Counted from the first letter of the stretch, positions 16,339 through 24,306 are shown. The stretch: 40,824 nt of DNA from Candidatus Poseidoniaceae archaeon (GCA_949373075.1 CASIBX010000020.1:1-40824); one strand, 5' to 3'. Made by a program: numbers and translations. The notes: generated by a model from the sequence alone, not told the origin.

Positions 16339-17118
16339 ATGGGTATCAGTAACCGCCTTGGTGATGTTCTTGGTAATGCTGTCGAAGCAAAACTGCTACG
16401 TCAAGTAAAGAAGCACCCTGACAAAATAAACCATCTTGCTATCATCATGGATGGCAACAGGAGGTTCGCTTGGTCCAAAGCCCTAGAAACTGATATTGGG
16501 CACAAAATGGGCAAGATGAAACTGGAACAGGTTCTTGACTGGGTATTGGAATTGGAAATTCACTATTTTACAGTCTACGCATTATCTACTGAAAATCTAA
16601 ACCGTCCAGCAGGAGAATTGGACGGGCTCTTCAATCTCTACATTGAAGGGCTAAAGGATATTGCTGACGACCCTAGAATTCATGAGAATAAAGTGAAAGT
16701 ACAGATTATTGGAAGAAGAGAATTACTTCCTGATTCTGTCAATGAAGCAATTAGATATGCAGAAGAAAAAACTGCACATTATGATGAATTTACATTCACA
16801 GTTTGTCTGGCATATGGGAGTCGAGAAGAAATGCTTGATGCGATAAAAAGCATTGCTGAAGACCACAGTTCAGGTGAACTCGCAATCGATGCAATCGATG
16901 AAGGTGAAGTTAGTCGCAGGCTTTACACTGCCGAGATGCCAGACCCTGATTTGGTAATCCGCACATCTGGAGAAGAAAGAATCTCTAACTTCCTACTATG
17001 GCAAATGGCTTATTCAGAATTATATTTCACCGATGTATTTTGGCCATCATTCTCTAAGAAAGAGTTGCTCAAAGCTATTCAAACATACCAAGCACGAAAG
17101 CGTAGGTTTGGTGAATGA
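16339..17118 (+). CDS. uppS: Cis-prenyltransferase (polyprenyl diphosphate synthase, UppS/DPPS family)
   Basis: Condenses isopentenyl diphosphate units in cis to make the long polyprenyl carrier lipid used for glycan assembly; in archaea this feeds dolichyl-phosphate-dependent N-glycosylation. All family motifs are present: AIIMDGNRRFAW (catalytic Asp, diphosphate-binding Arg), TVYALSTENLNRPAGELDGL, VIRTSGEERISNFLLWQ and YSELYFTDVFWPSF. The ATG at 16339 gives 259 residues, normal for the family; the open frame upstream to 16234 has no similarity. Its stop overlaps the Nudix gene start by 8 bases. Confidence 0.94.
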   Translation: MGISNRLGDVLGNAVEAKLLRQVKKHPDKINHLAIIMDGNRRFAWSKALETDIGHKMGKMKLEQVLDWVLELEIHYFTVYALSTENLNRPAGELDGLFNLYIEGLKDIADDPRIHENKVKVQIIGRRELLPDSVNEAIRYAEEKTAHYDEFTFTVCLAYGSREEMLDAIKSIAEDHSSGELAIDAIDEGEVSRRLYTAEMPDPDLVIRTSGEERISNFLLWQMAYSELYFTDVFWPSFSKKELLKAIQTYQARKRRFGE

Positions 17119-17533
17119 ATTGCCTGCATGCGATGAATGTGGCGAATGGGAAAAGCCGTCATTAGCGGTAGACGCAGTAGCCATTAGAGGCAATGAAATC
17201 CTATTGATTAGGCGAGGGAAAGAGCCTTGGAAAGGTATGCTTGCCCTACCTGGTGGGTTTGTCGACTCAGGTGAGGACCCAGAAGTGGCTGTTATTCGTG
17301 AATTGAAAGAGGAATGTGGGATTGATGGAAAGGTCGTTAGATTACTCTGTGTCAAAGGAGACCCTAACAGGGACCCAAGAGGACATGTTGTCTCGATTGC
17401 ATATCTAGTGGCTGCTTTTGATGAGCCTACTGCAGGAGATGATGCAGCAAGTGCTGCTTGGCATCGCATTTCTGAAGTCGAGGAAATGGCAGGCGACCAT
17501 ATGTCAATCCTTGAGAAGATCAAGCATTTCTGA
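17111..17533 (+). CDS. Nudix hydrolase
   Basis: Hydrolyses a nucleoside-diphosphate-linked substrate. The Nudix box is intact: GGFVDSGEDPEVAVIRELKE followed by ECGI, matching G-x5-E-x7-R-E-U-x-E-E-x-G-U. A short N-terminal Cys pair (CDECGEW) precedes the fold. The overall pattern resembles the ADP-ribose pyrophosphatase/COG1051 group. I chose the GTG at 17111, which overlaps the uppS stop by 8 bases, giving 140 residues and translational coupling; TTG 17120 is an alternative. The 3' end overlaps the convergent DUF354 gene by 30 bases. The substrate is not predictable. Confidence 0.88.
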   Translation: MNELPACDECGEWEKPSLAVDAVAIRGNEILLIRRGKEPWKGMLALPGGFVDSGEDPEVAVIRELKEECGIDGKVVRLLCVKGDPNRDPRGHVVSIAYLVAAFDEPTAGDDAASAAWHRISEVEEMAGDHMSILEKIKHF

Positions 17534-18430
17534 TTTGGTATTTGGCCAATCAGGAATATCTAGGGCGTCCGTCAAATGTATCCCTGCTAGCCATGAGGCT
17601 AGTATTGTTTCATCATAATCACGAGCAACAAATATTGGATATCCGTCTTCGGCTAATCTCTCAACAAATCCTCGTAATGCCTTGGTTACCAGAAGGGTTG
17701 GAACTCCCAATAACACCGCTTCACTGGCTAGTGTTACCGATTGAGTAATCACTCCATCCATACCTGCAATCGTTTTGTCCAAGTCCCAGGGGTTTCCTTC
17801 AACTGAGTTTTCATCTGCTGAATAAATAGACAAGCCGTCTAGCCAACTATCTGGGATTGGAAGAATTTCATTTTCATCATGAACTCCGTTACCGATTAAC
17901 CGCCTAACCAGAACTTTAGGTGGGTTGGATACATCTTGAGGTCTAAGACGAGGCTGAAGGTGTATGTGCCCGTGTAAGCCGTCTATACGATGGAAGTTTG
18001 CTTTCTTTTTCATTAGTGAGCCCGATAATGATTCAATAAAATGTGTTGGAATAATGACGTCAGTAGGTCTTGCTAAACTGTGCGCTATGCGATTGACTTC
18101 TGTGTCAGTAATGTAGATTCTTTTCGCTTTACGAGGAGCCGCTCTCAACTCAATCGGCGCACCTATACTGATGACTTTGGAAACTCCTTTGAGGGCTTTA
18201 CCAGAGATTCTTGTACGCTTCCAAGCTTTTCGCCATCGGCCTTTACCAACTGGACGAGGAACCCACACCGTTCTTCTTCTAGGCATGAATCCATCACAAT
18301 TGTCTATCATCGCTCTGACTTCAAATCTATCACAAGCAATGATGACATCTTCGGGGGAAGATAACTCACGCATAATGGGTGCTAACAGGCGTGCATGAGC
18401 GGGATGATCGATTACCCAGCCAGTCGCCAT
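17504..18430 (-). CDS. DUF354-family protein, glycosyltransferase/UDP-GlcNAc epimerase-like fold
   Basis: The protein opens MATGWVIDHPAHARLLAPIM, matching the start of archaeal DUF354 proteins (an x-D-x-x-H-P-A-H signature, GT-B-like). The C-terminal half has features expected of that fold: IAGMDGVITQSVTLASEAVL and GVPTLLVTKALRGFVERLAE, resembling the UDP-sugar-binding region of UDP-GlcNAc 2-epimerase and MurG-type enzymes. The central part is unusually basic (RRRTVWVPRPVGKGRWRKAW). The ATG at 18430 starts directly in the fold; the frame is open to 18484 but without similarity. It is divergent from ridA. A sugar-transfer or sugar-modifying role is inferred from the family only. Confidence 0.72.
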   Translation of the reverse strand: MATGWVIDHPAHARLLAPIMRELSSPEDVIIACDRFEVRAMIDNCDGFMPRRRTVWVPRPVGKGRWRKAWKRTRISGKALKGVSKVISIGAPIELRAAPRKAKRIYITDTEVNRIAHSLARPTDVIIPTHFIESLSGSLMKKKANFHRIDGLHGHIHLQPRLRPQDVSNPPKVLVRRLIGNGVHDENEILPIPDSWLDGLSIYSADENSVEGNPWDLDKTIAGMDGVITQSVTLASEAVLLGVPTLLVTKALRGFVERLAEDGYPIFVARDYDETILASWLAGIHLTDALDIPDWPNTKSEMLDLLKD

Positions 18431-18485
18431 GTTTAGTCGAGAATGACGGGCTATTTTGATGTGCCACCATGTGGTGCCCCTCAAT

Positions 18486-18863
18486 ATGCAGAAGAAAGCG
18501 ATTAGTGTGGATGGCGATAAATTGTACGGCCCCTATACTCCCGGAGTAAAGGCGGGTGGGGTGATTTGGCTATCTGGCCAAATAGACGTGGACAACGGTG
18601 ATGACATCAAAAGACAGACTGCTGGCGCTCTTGCAAAAATTGATGCATTGCTAAAAGCCGCGGGTGTAAATCGTGAAGCGATTTGCTTCGCACAAGTTTT
18701 GCTAGATGACATAAATGACTTCGCTGCAATGAATGAAGTGTATGGAGCATGGGTCGAAGACATGACAATCAAACCTGCTCGAGCTGCTTTTGAAGCAGGC
18801 GCTCTTCCAGCAGGAGCAAAAGTCGAGATTGTAGTTCAAGCGATTGATTCCAACAATGAGTGA
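18486..18863 (+). CDS. ridA: RidA/YjgF family enamine/imine deaminase
   Basis: Small (125-residue) trimeric-fold protein that hydrolyses reactive enamine/imine intermediates released by PLP enzymes. Family landmarks are GPYTPGVKAGGVIWLSGQID, FAQVLLDDINDFAAMNEVYG, and the C-terminal signature PARAAFEAGALPAGAKVEI, which includes the substrate-binding arginine. The ATG at 18486 is preferred over upstream in-frame codons because the fold starts immediately after it. Its stop overlaps the start of the next small gene by four bases. Confidence 0.93.
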   Translation: MQKKAISVDGDKLYGPYTPGVKAGGVIWLSGQIDVDNGDDIKRQTAGALAKIDALLKAAGVNREAICFAQVLLDDINDFAAMNEVYGAWVEDMTIKPARAAFEAGALPAGAKVEIVVQAIDSNNE

Positions 18864-19051
18864 TTCAAATGCCTGGTTCCCCTTACCTTGAGGAGCCCCC
18901 TAGTGGCCTTGTTACATGGCCCAAAATATTGATGATTGGAGTTCCTTCAATTTCAGCCTTAAGTCTTGTAGCATGGTGGAATGACGTTATTCTTGAGTGG
19001 GCCATATTCCTCACTATTGGATTGACTATTTCCTTTCTCATGAGGCGATGA
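18860..19051 (+). CDS. Small two-helix membrane protein
   Basis: A 63-residue protein with two hydrophobic stretches (WPKILMIGVPSISALSLVAW and LEWAIFLTIGLTISFLM) and a basic end (RR). It begins with GTG overlapping the ridA stop (GTGA); ATG 18869 is an alternative. Its stop overlaps the start of the phosphohexomutase gene (ATGA). Being linked at both ends by stop-start overlaps supports a real coding gene in a ridA-x-manB transcript. Function is unknown. Confidence 0.65.
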   Translation: MIQMPGSPYLEEPPSGLVTWPKILMIGVPSISALSLVAWWNDVILEWAIFLTIGLTISFLMRR

Positions 19052-20475
19052 AATACATACGAGAAGACTTGTACGCCTACAATATGGGAGAATGGCCAAC
19101 TCACTGTTTCAAAGCCTATGACATCCGAGGATTGTCAGGCGAAGAATTGTCTGATGAGTTCGCTTATCGCTTAGGGCGTGCTATGGCAACATACCTCGAC
19201 TGTTCATCCTTCGCAGTTGGAAGGGATATTCGTGAATCTAGCCCTGGTTATGCTTCAAACCTAATTCAGGGAATGGTTGATTCTGGTGTTAAAGTCCTAG
19301 ATTTGGGAATCGTTTCGACCGGTTGCTTGTACCACGCATGCTGGACATTGCCAGTTGATGGAGGAGTTATGGTAACCGCATCACACCTTCCAATGCCTAC
19401 GCACAATGGATTCAAGATGTGCAGAGGAACTTTACCGCTCGCAGGTGAAGAGATTCAAGAATTGAAGGAAGTATTCCTGACAGGAGAATTCCAGGATGGG
19501 ACTGGAGAACATATTGACCACCCTCACGAAGATGATTATCTCGAAGCAATCGTTGCTTCAACCGGTAAACTTGCTAGACCAGTCAAGGTTGCAGTCGACT
19601 GTGGTAACGCAGTTCCCGGACCTGCTATGACTAGATTATTGGACATGATTGGAGCAGACCATATCGACCTATACTGCGATTGGGACAATACTGAGCCAAA
19701 TCACGGAGCAGACCCAACTCGTGAATACAACATGGTAGACTTGGCCAAGGCTGTTGTTGACAATGGTTGTGAACTAGGACTGGGTGCTGATGGCGATGGA
19801 GACAGAATTGGAGCTGTTGATGAGAACGGTGATTTCGTTTATCCTGACCGCTTGATTGCTTTGATGGCGGACGATGTTGTTGGAACTGAAGAAGGCAAGG
19901 ATTTACTGATTTATGACGTGAAGTGTTCAATGAATGTTGAGAAGGCAATTATTGAAGCAGGTGGAAAGCCGATGATGGCCAAAACTGGTCATTCTTTCAT
20001 GAAGAGAGTTCTAGCCGAGCATCCTAATTCCCTGATGGCTGGCGAAATGAGTGGTCACATATTCATGTCAGACCGTGGATGGTATGGTTTTGATTGTTCA
20101 CTTTACAACGCTGCTAGAATTCTGGAACTCTGGTCCAGAAGAGATGCATTATTCAGTGCTGAACTAAATCGCTTAGCACCTAACTTACCAACTACTGGTG
20201 AAGTGAAAGTGCCGTGTGCTGAAGAGGATAAGTTAGCAACAGTTGCAGCCATTACCAGTGCTTTTGATGACCATGAATCTTCGACTATTGACGGAGTAAG
20301 AGTACGCTTCGAAAAGGATGGTCAACAGTCAGGTTGGTACTTGGCTCGCAAATCAAACACTGAAGCGATTCTTGTAATGAGAGTTGAAGCAAACGATCAA
20401 GAAACTCTAGATGAGATTCTTGCAATGATAGATGAGAGAGTATCTCCAATAATTGACATCAGCAAATTGCTGTGA
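19048..20475 (+). CDS. manB: Phosphomannomutase/phosphoglucomutase
   Basis: Interconverts hexose 6-phosphate and hexose 1-phosphate, supplying GDP-mannose or UDP-glucose type precursors. The alpha-D-phosphohexomutase landmarks are in order: FKAYDIRG near the N-terminus, the phosphoserine loop VTASHLPMPTHNGFK, the magnesium site GLGADGDGDRIGAVDENGD, the sugar loop AGEMSGHIFM, and the phosphate-binding RKSNTEAILVMR (usually R-x-S-G-T-E-P). The P of the canonical TASHNP loop is displaced here. Length is 475 residues from the ATG at 19048, which overlaps the preceding stop; the longer frame from 18997 is not supported. It abuts the convergent gene with no spacer. Confidence 0.94.
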   Translation: MKYIREDLYAYNMGEWPTHCFKAYDIRGLSGEELSDEFAYRLGRAMATYLDCSSFAVGRDIRESSPGYASNLIQGMVDSGVKVLDLGIVSTGCLYHACWTLPVDGGVMVTASHLPMPTHNGFKMCRGTLPLAGEEIQELKEVFLTGEFQDGTGEHIDHPHEDDYLEAIVASTGKLARPVKVAVDCGNAVPGPAMTRLLDMIGADHIDLYCDWDNTEPNHGADPTREYNMVDLAKAVVDNGCELGLGADGDGDRIGAVDENGDFVYPDRLIALMADDVVGTEEGKDLLIYDVKCSMNVEKAIIEAGGKPMMAKTGHSFMKRVLAEHPNSLMAGEMSGHIFMSDRGWYGFDCSLYNAARILELWSRRDALFSAELNRLAPNLPTTGEVKVPCAEEDKLATVAAITSAFDDHESSTIDGVRVRFEKDGQQSGWYLARKSNTEAILVMRVEANDQETLDEILAMIDERVSPIIDISKLL

Positions 20476-21171
20476 TTATTCTTCGGATTCTTCTTCCTCT
20501 TCTTCAACCATCTCGATTGTATAATCATCTAATGATATTAATTCAATTTTCCAATCAACTGTTTCTCCGTCGTCCTGCTTGTTGCATCCCAGCCTTTCGC
20601 CCTTGTTCACAGATACGCTGATTTCAAATGAATACTCTCCGAAACCAATTGTCCCGCCATCCAATAGTTGCTCGATTTCTCCGGGAGTTGTTTCATCGAA
20701 TGTTGTGCCTAGCAATTCAGTAGGTATGAAGAAAAGAGTGGTCTCCATTGGTGATTCGGTTCCTGAAACTAGAGTGGAGTTTTCTCCAATGCCACCTGCC
20801 ACAGTAATTTCATCATCTTCGTTTGCAACTCCTGTGCATGAAGGACCACCTCCTCCTTCATCATCAGTATGTGTTGTTGTAACTCTGAAACCTACAATAT
20901 TCAAGTCATCAACATCGCCTGCATCTGAATTTGCAGCAAGTTCTACTGAAGATTGGTCGGCCATGTCTTGAGCTGTTCCGGAGCCGATTTCATGGTAAGA
21001 GTAAGTTCCGTTTAGTTCGTAAGTTCCTACTGGGCCACTTACACTGAAGTCTGAATCTGCTTGGCCTGCTGCATAGTAGAAATATGCTGGGAAAGCGAGT
21101 GCAAAGACTACCATGCCTGCTACAAGCATCTGTGTTCTTTGGTCGGTTTTGATATCTTCAATCAATGACAT
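20476..21171 (-). CDS. Membrane-anchored extracellular protein of unknown function
   Basis: A 231-residue protein with a short cytosolic start (MSLIEDIKTDQRTQ), one transmembrane helix (MLVAGMVVFALAFPAYFYYA), and a Gly/Asp/Thr-rich outer domain ending in a run of glutamates (EMVEEEEEESEE). Two cysteines lie in the outer domain (SCTG and GCNK), and there are N-x-T/S sequons. I recognise no family. It ends immediately next to the stop of the convergent phosphohexomutase gene. Confidence 0.7.
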   Translation of the reverse strand: MSLIEDIKTDQRTQMLVAGMVVFALAFPAYFYYAAGQADSDFSVSGPVGTYELNGTYSYHEIGSGTAQDMADQSSVELAANSDAGDVDDLNIVGFRVTTTHTDDEGGGGPSCTGVANEDDEITVAGGIGENSTLVSGTESPMETTLFFIPTELLGTTFDETTPGEIEQLLDGGTIGFGEYSFEISVSVNKGERLGCNKQDDGETVDWKIELISLDDYTIEMVEEEEEESEE

Positions 21172-21225
21172 ATTTCGCCCTCCGGTATTGTAGTGTAATC
21201 TGTTTTGGTTTCCAAGTGTTTTGGT

Positions 21226-21684
21226 TCACTGTTTTTCCCATTTTGTTAGCCCAAGCTTAGCAAACGTCTTGCGAGAGCGACGGAAAACCGGTAACAGATA
21301 GCCGATTTTACTACGCTCTCCAAAAGACCACTTCCATGGACACCTAGGTAAGGATGTTGCCCATTCCCTAATTATCTCTCTAGCCTGTTCATTTCCTTTA
21401 CCACCAGGTATTGTCCAAGCAGCCATATTGATTGCTCCGGCACTACCCTTGGTTTCAGCCCAAGAATGCATCTCTAATCCTTGCAGAGGGCCGTCAAGAA
21501 GTTCCAGCCCTAGTGTTCTGGCGCTTTGTGCCATTGGCATAATGATTGCAAACCGATCTACTAATCGGCTTCCTTCGTGACTTGTAATAGTCCATTCATT
21601 TGATTCTGCAATTTTACGAAAGGCCTTGATGTTCTCAATAGGCGAGGTCGAAACCTCGAGAGCCATCTCTTTTCGTTTGAGCAT
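21226..21684 (-). CDS. Uncharacterised protein
   Basis: A 152-residue soluble, basic protein with no family I can name. It contains a Gly-rich central part (LLDGPLQGLEMHSWAETKG) and a basic end rich in Trp and Lys (PRCPWKWSFGERSKIG). The start may be the ATG at 21666 (MALEVSTSP) rather than 21684. It lies downstream of the L12 gene on the same strand, separated by a 268-base region with strong RNA-like secondary structure. Confidence 0.6.
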   Translation of the reverse strand: MLKRKEMALEVSTSPIENIKAFRKIAESNEWTITSHEGSRLVDRFAIIMPMAQSARTLGLELLDGPLQGLEMHSWAETKGSAGAINMAAWTIPGGKGNEQAREIIREWATSLPRCPWKWSFGERSKIGYLLPVFRRSRKTFAKLGLTKWEKQ

Positions 21685-21725
21685 TAACTAAACCCAAATG
21701 GTAGGATATGAAGAAGATAGGGGGT

Positions 21726-21886
21726 GCATTCCTCAATCGAATGCTGTAAAAGCCACATTTCTCCTCCCTCCGAATGGAAGGAGGAGATGTGGATGGTCCA
21801 TTCACGGTCTGTCCCGCAATCCTCAGCCCAAAAACGGGCGAGGTTGACCACGGACTGTGGACCGCTTGGGTAACCGTAACTGGACC
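21726..21886. other. Dense inverted repeats in a gene-free interval: candidate structured RNA, leader or terminator region
   Basis: The 268 bases between the L12 gene and the next minus-strand gene hold nested inverted repeats. GCATTC/GAATGC is at 21726-21744. A long stem CCACAT..CTCCTCC/GGAGGAGATGTGG is at 21753-21792. A terminal stem GGTCCA (21795-21800) pairs with TGGACC (21858-21863) and encloses GTCC/GGAC (21811/21852) and a nearly perfect hairpin CCTCaGCCC/GGGCGAGG (21821-21843, six-base loop). A second TGGACC lies at 21881. I could not match it to SRP RNA, RNase P RNA or a tRNA by eye, and the strand cannot be decided from the stems. Confidence 0.5.
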
Positions 21887-21952
21887 TTGTTTACACTAAG
21901 ACTCTTAAGAGCCTCATGTGTTCTATTAGATCAGTTTCGATTCCGTCTGACT

Positions 21953-22258
21953 TCAGCCAAACAACGAGCCAAGACCTTCGAAGCCTCCGCCGTCGTCTTC
22001 GTCCTCTTCCTCTTCTTCTGCAGCAGGTGCAGCGTCGGAAGAACCAGCAGCCGCAGCAACAGGTGCAGCAGCAGCAGGGGCGGCAACAGCGGTTGCCATA
22101 GCTTCAGCAATGTCAACACCGCTCAGTGAAGCAACTAGTGCCTTCACACGGGCAGAGTCAGCACTTACACCAGCAGCCTTTAGGACAGCAGTGACAGCTT
22201 TTTCGTCGATCTCAGTTTCAGCAGAATGCAGAAGCATTGCAGCGTATACGTACTCCAT
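21953..22258 (-). CDS. rpl12: Ribosomal stalk protein P1/L12 (archaeal type)
   Basis: Forms the flexible lateral stalk that recruits translation factors. The N-terminal dimerisation helix region [18 protein letters not shown], the Ala-rich hinge and the acidic tail ending [12 protein letters not shown] are typical of archaeal L12/P1 proteins (101 residues). The gene follows rpl10 by 20 bases in the same transcript. The C-terminal peptide is nearly identical to that of L10 next door, the shared factor-binding tail. Confidence 0.96.
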   Translation of the reverse strand: MEYVYAAMLLHSAETEIDEKAVTAVLKAAGVSADSARVKALVASLSGVDIAEAMATAVAAPAAAAPVAAAAGSSDAAPAAEEEEEDEDDGGGFEGLGSLFG

Positions 22259-22278
22259 AATTTTTCACCTCAAATTTA

Positions 22279-23292
22279 TCAACCGAATAAGGACCCAAGG
22301 CCGTCGAAACCGCCCTCTTCCTCTTCTTCTTCATCTTCCTCTTCCGCCTCGGTAGGGGCGTCTTCGGAGCTCGGTGCTGCTGCTGCAGTTTCTGCAGCAG
22401 AAGCGGCTGCGCCAAGAAGTTGGCTCAGTTCTTCGTCGAGTGCGTCAGCGGACAGAGAACCTGCAACGCCCATGGCGCCACGGTTTGCTCGTCCGATTAG
22501 ATGCGGCAAAGTGTCTGCTGTGACGATTGCCGCCTCCAGTGCCACTGCGAGCGCTTCTCCGCTCGCCTTGGACAGGAGTGTTGGGGTTGTCTCGCTGGTA
22601 AACCAGCGGATATTACAAGCCAAGTTGAATGCACCAGCACCAAAGCTGATGAGGTCAGACTCGAACTTCTCATAATCGATATCAAGTGTTTCTGGCTTGA
22701 AACTGGTTCCATCTTCGATAGTACCACAAAGTCTCAATCCTGTAACGATTGGTTCTATACCAATCTTAGAAAGCATCATTCCAAGTTCTCCCTCAAACAC
22801 TTCACCTTCTTTCAAGATGGTAACTTGCTTTTGGATTTGAACGGACCCCTTGACAATCTTAGCAGGAATTCCTACGGAGTTCAAGTCTCCGACGATTGGA
22901 CCAGGAGGCATTCCAGTATCCATCTTCTCAACGATTATATCGTGAGGTGCAATATCTCCTGGCTTTGCTGCTCTTCCTGCTTCTGTCTTCTTTAATTCGG
23001 TAAATACCTCAAAAGAATTCATGTCAGATTGAATAAGAGCAGGTTGGATGGCAGATGAATATATTTCTTCAAGGTCTGCAAAATCGTTACCTGCTGCTTC
23101 CCAAGCGATCTTCATCAAACGCTTCTTAGCAACTTGAACCGCCATCTTACCACGAAGGCCAGCACGCATTCCTAGCATTGCTCCTGCTGGAACACCATGA
23201 ATGTCAATAATAGCAAATGTTCCACCATTATTGAGCATATCAGTCATTGTAGCGACTGTGTTTTTCTTCCATGGAGAGACCTTAGGAATCAA
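22279..23292 (-). CDS. rpl10: Ribosomal protein uL10 (P0), stalk base
   Basis: Binds 23S rRNA at the GTPase-associated centre next to uL11 and carries L12 dimers on C-terminal helices. Landmarks are the opening PKVSPWKKNTVATMTDML, the RNA-binding part (RGKMAVQVAKKRLMKIAW), the inserted domain around PPGPIVGDLNSVGIPAKI, an Ala-rich spine-helix region, and the acidic tail EEGGFDGLGSLFG. It is 337 residues, normal for archaeal P0. It starts with TTG at 23292 overlapping the rpl1 stop (TTGA), with GAGGTG six bases upstream inside the end of rpl1. Confidence 0.96.
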   Translation of the reverse strand: MIPKVSPWKKNTVATMTDMLNNGGTFAIIDIHGVPAGAMLGMRAGLRGKMAVQVAKKRLMKIAWEAAGNDFADLEEIYSSAIQPALIQSDMNSFEVFTELKKTEAGRAAKPGDIAPHDIIVEKMDTGMPPGPIVGDLNSVGIPAKIVKGSVQIQKQVTILKEGEVFEGELGMMLSKIGIEPIVTGLRLCGTIEDGTSFKPETLDIDYEKFESDLISFGAGAFNLACNIRWFTSETTPTLLSKASGEALAVALEAAIVTADTLPHLIGRANRGAMGVAGSLSADALDEELSQLLGAAASAAETAAAAPSSEDAPTEAEEEDEEEEEEGGFDGLGSLFG

Positions 23293-23933
23293 TTAATCAC
23301 CTCGATCTTGTTTGCAGGACCCATTGAGGTCTTGACGTAAAGTGAACGAATGTTACCAATTCCACGTTCTAACCTGGATGTTACACGGGTGTAAACTTCT
23401 AGAGCATTCTTCAGAAGTTCTTCATGAGATTGAGCAAGGGTACCAAATGATGCTTGGAAGGTTACCTTGTCACGGGATTTGATTACTGTAGTAGATTGAA
23501 GACCTGCTGCGATAACTGCAGGGTCGACTACTGGAGGTACTGGGCGAGGCATTTTGCCACGAGGACCGAGGACTACACCGAGGTAGCGACCAACCAATCC
23601 CATGTGTGGGACTTCAGAAAGGAAGAAATCGTATGAGTTTGCTAGTTTCTTAGCCTTACCCTTGTTCTTTCCTAATTCTTCAATTTCGGATGGGTCGATT
23701 ACTACTATTCCAGCTTCTCTTGCTTTCTTTGCAGCATCAGAGGCTGCAAACATTGCAACCTTGATTGCTTTTCCACGACCAGCAGGGAGACGAATCTCTT
23801 CCTGGATACGGTTGTTAGGATTCTTCAAGTCGACGTCCTTGATTGTAAACGATATATCTACCGCTTCTACAAATTTACGTTCGGGAGCGCCTTCGATGGC
23901 GTTCTTGATTGCTTCTGATAATTTTTCTTCCAT
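23289..23933 (-). CDS. rpl1: Ribosomal protein uL1
   Basis: Binds 23S rRNA in the L1 stalk near the E site; in many archaea it also represses its own operon. It is 214 residues. Typical segments are RKFVEAVDISFTIKDVDLKN, the second domain LGVVLGPRGKMPRPVPP, and the C-terminal strand region IRSLYVKTSMGPANKIEV. ATG at 23933 follows a GGTGA site. The 61-base spacer before it, the longest in the rpl11-rpl1-rpl10-rpl12 transcript, contains a hairpin that could be a regulatory site. Confidence 0.97.
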   Translation of the reverse strand: MEEKLSEAIKNAIEGAPERKFVEAVDISFTIKDVDLKNPNNRIQEEIRLPAGRGKAIKVAMFAASDAAKKAREAGIVVIDPSEIEELGKNKGKAKKLANSYDFFLSEVPHMGLVGRYLGVVLGPRGKMPRPVPPVVDPAVIAAGLQSTTVIKSRDKVTFQASFGTLAQSHEELLKNALEVYTRVTSRLERGIGNIRSLYVKTSMGPANKIEVIN

Positions 23934-23948
23934 TTCTGTTCACCACTT

Positions 23949-23979
23949 CGGTCTGCGAAGGGAGTTACCCCTTCTACCG
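23949..23979 (-). promoter_or_regulatory. Hairpin in the rpl1 leader, candidate autoregulatory site
   Basis: On the minus strand GAAGGG and CCCTTC flank a six-base loop (GTAACT). A further CGGT/ACCG pairing lies outside an asymmetric internal loop (one or two bases on the 5' side, four on the 3' side). Two helices separated by an asymmetric loop is the general form of L1-binding sites, and archaeal L1 is known to repress its own operon. The link to L1 here is inference from shape and position only. Confidence 0.4.
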
Positions 23980-23994
23980 CGGTCCGTGTTCAGT

Positions 23995-24276
23995 TTAAGC
24001 AAAACGTTCGTCCCATTCTCCATTTGCAATTGTGGTCAGAGCGTCCTTAGCCCAGAGACCATCGATCTTTACACGCATTGACACACATGTGCCGATGACC
24101 TCGCGGGTCTGCGCTTTCAGATCTGCTCCAGTAAGGTGGCCGTCGTTTTGCTTTTGGCGAGCGACGTCCATCGCTTTTTCGAGGCTCAAGTCCTCAACAG
24201 CTGCTTCCAAACTTCCATTGCACTTCTTTACACCTAATGCTTTGATGATAAGATGGCTTGTCCAAGGCTTTGGCAT
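23995..24276 (-). CDS. rpl11: Ribosomal protein uL11 lacking the N-terminal domain
   Basis: The 93 residues correspond only to the C-terminal, 23S rRNA-binding domain of uL11: PWTSHLIIKALGVKKCNG matches the linker into that domain, and DLKAQTREVIGTCVSMRVKI is the uL11 signature region. Normal archaeal uL11 is about 140-165 residues with an N-terminal domain containing a proline-rich PPIGQALGP-type motif; none of it is here. The truncation is not a start-calling error: an in-frame TAA lies 18 bases upstream (24292-24294), the ATG has GAGGTG eight bases upstream, and a promoter lies just beyond. It is the first gene of the rpl11-rpl1-rpl10-rpl12 unit. Confidence 0.9.
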   Translation of the reverse strand: MPKPWTSHLIIKALGVKKCNGSLEAAVEDLSLEKAMDVARQKQNDGHLTGADLKAQTREVIGTCVSMRVKIDGLWAKDALTTIANGEWDERFA

Positions 24277-24306
24277 GTTTGTACACCTCTGTTACTCACA
24301 CGGACG

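Noticed and set aside
21726-21886. SRP (7S) RNA or RNase P RNA gene
   Set aside because: Despite strong stems, I could not find the SRP domain IV loop or the RNase P conserved regions on either strand, so I list it only as a candidate structured region.
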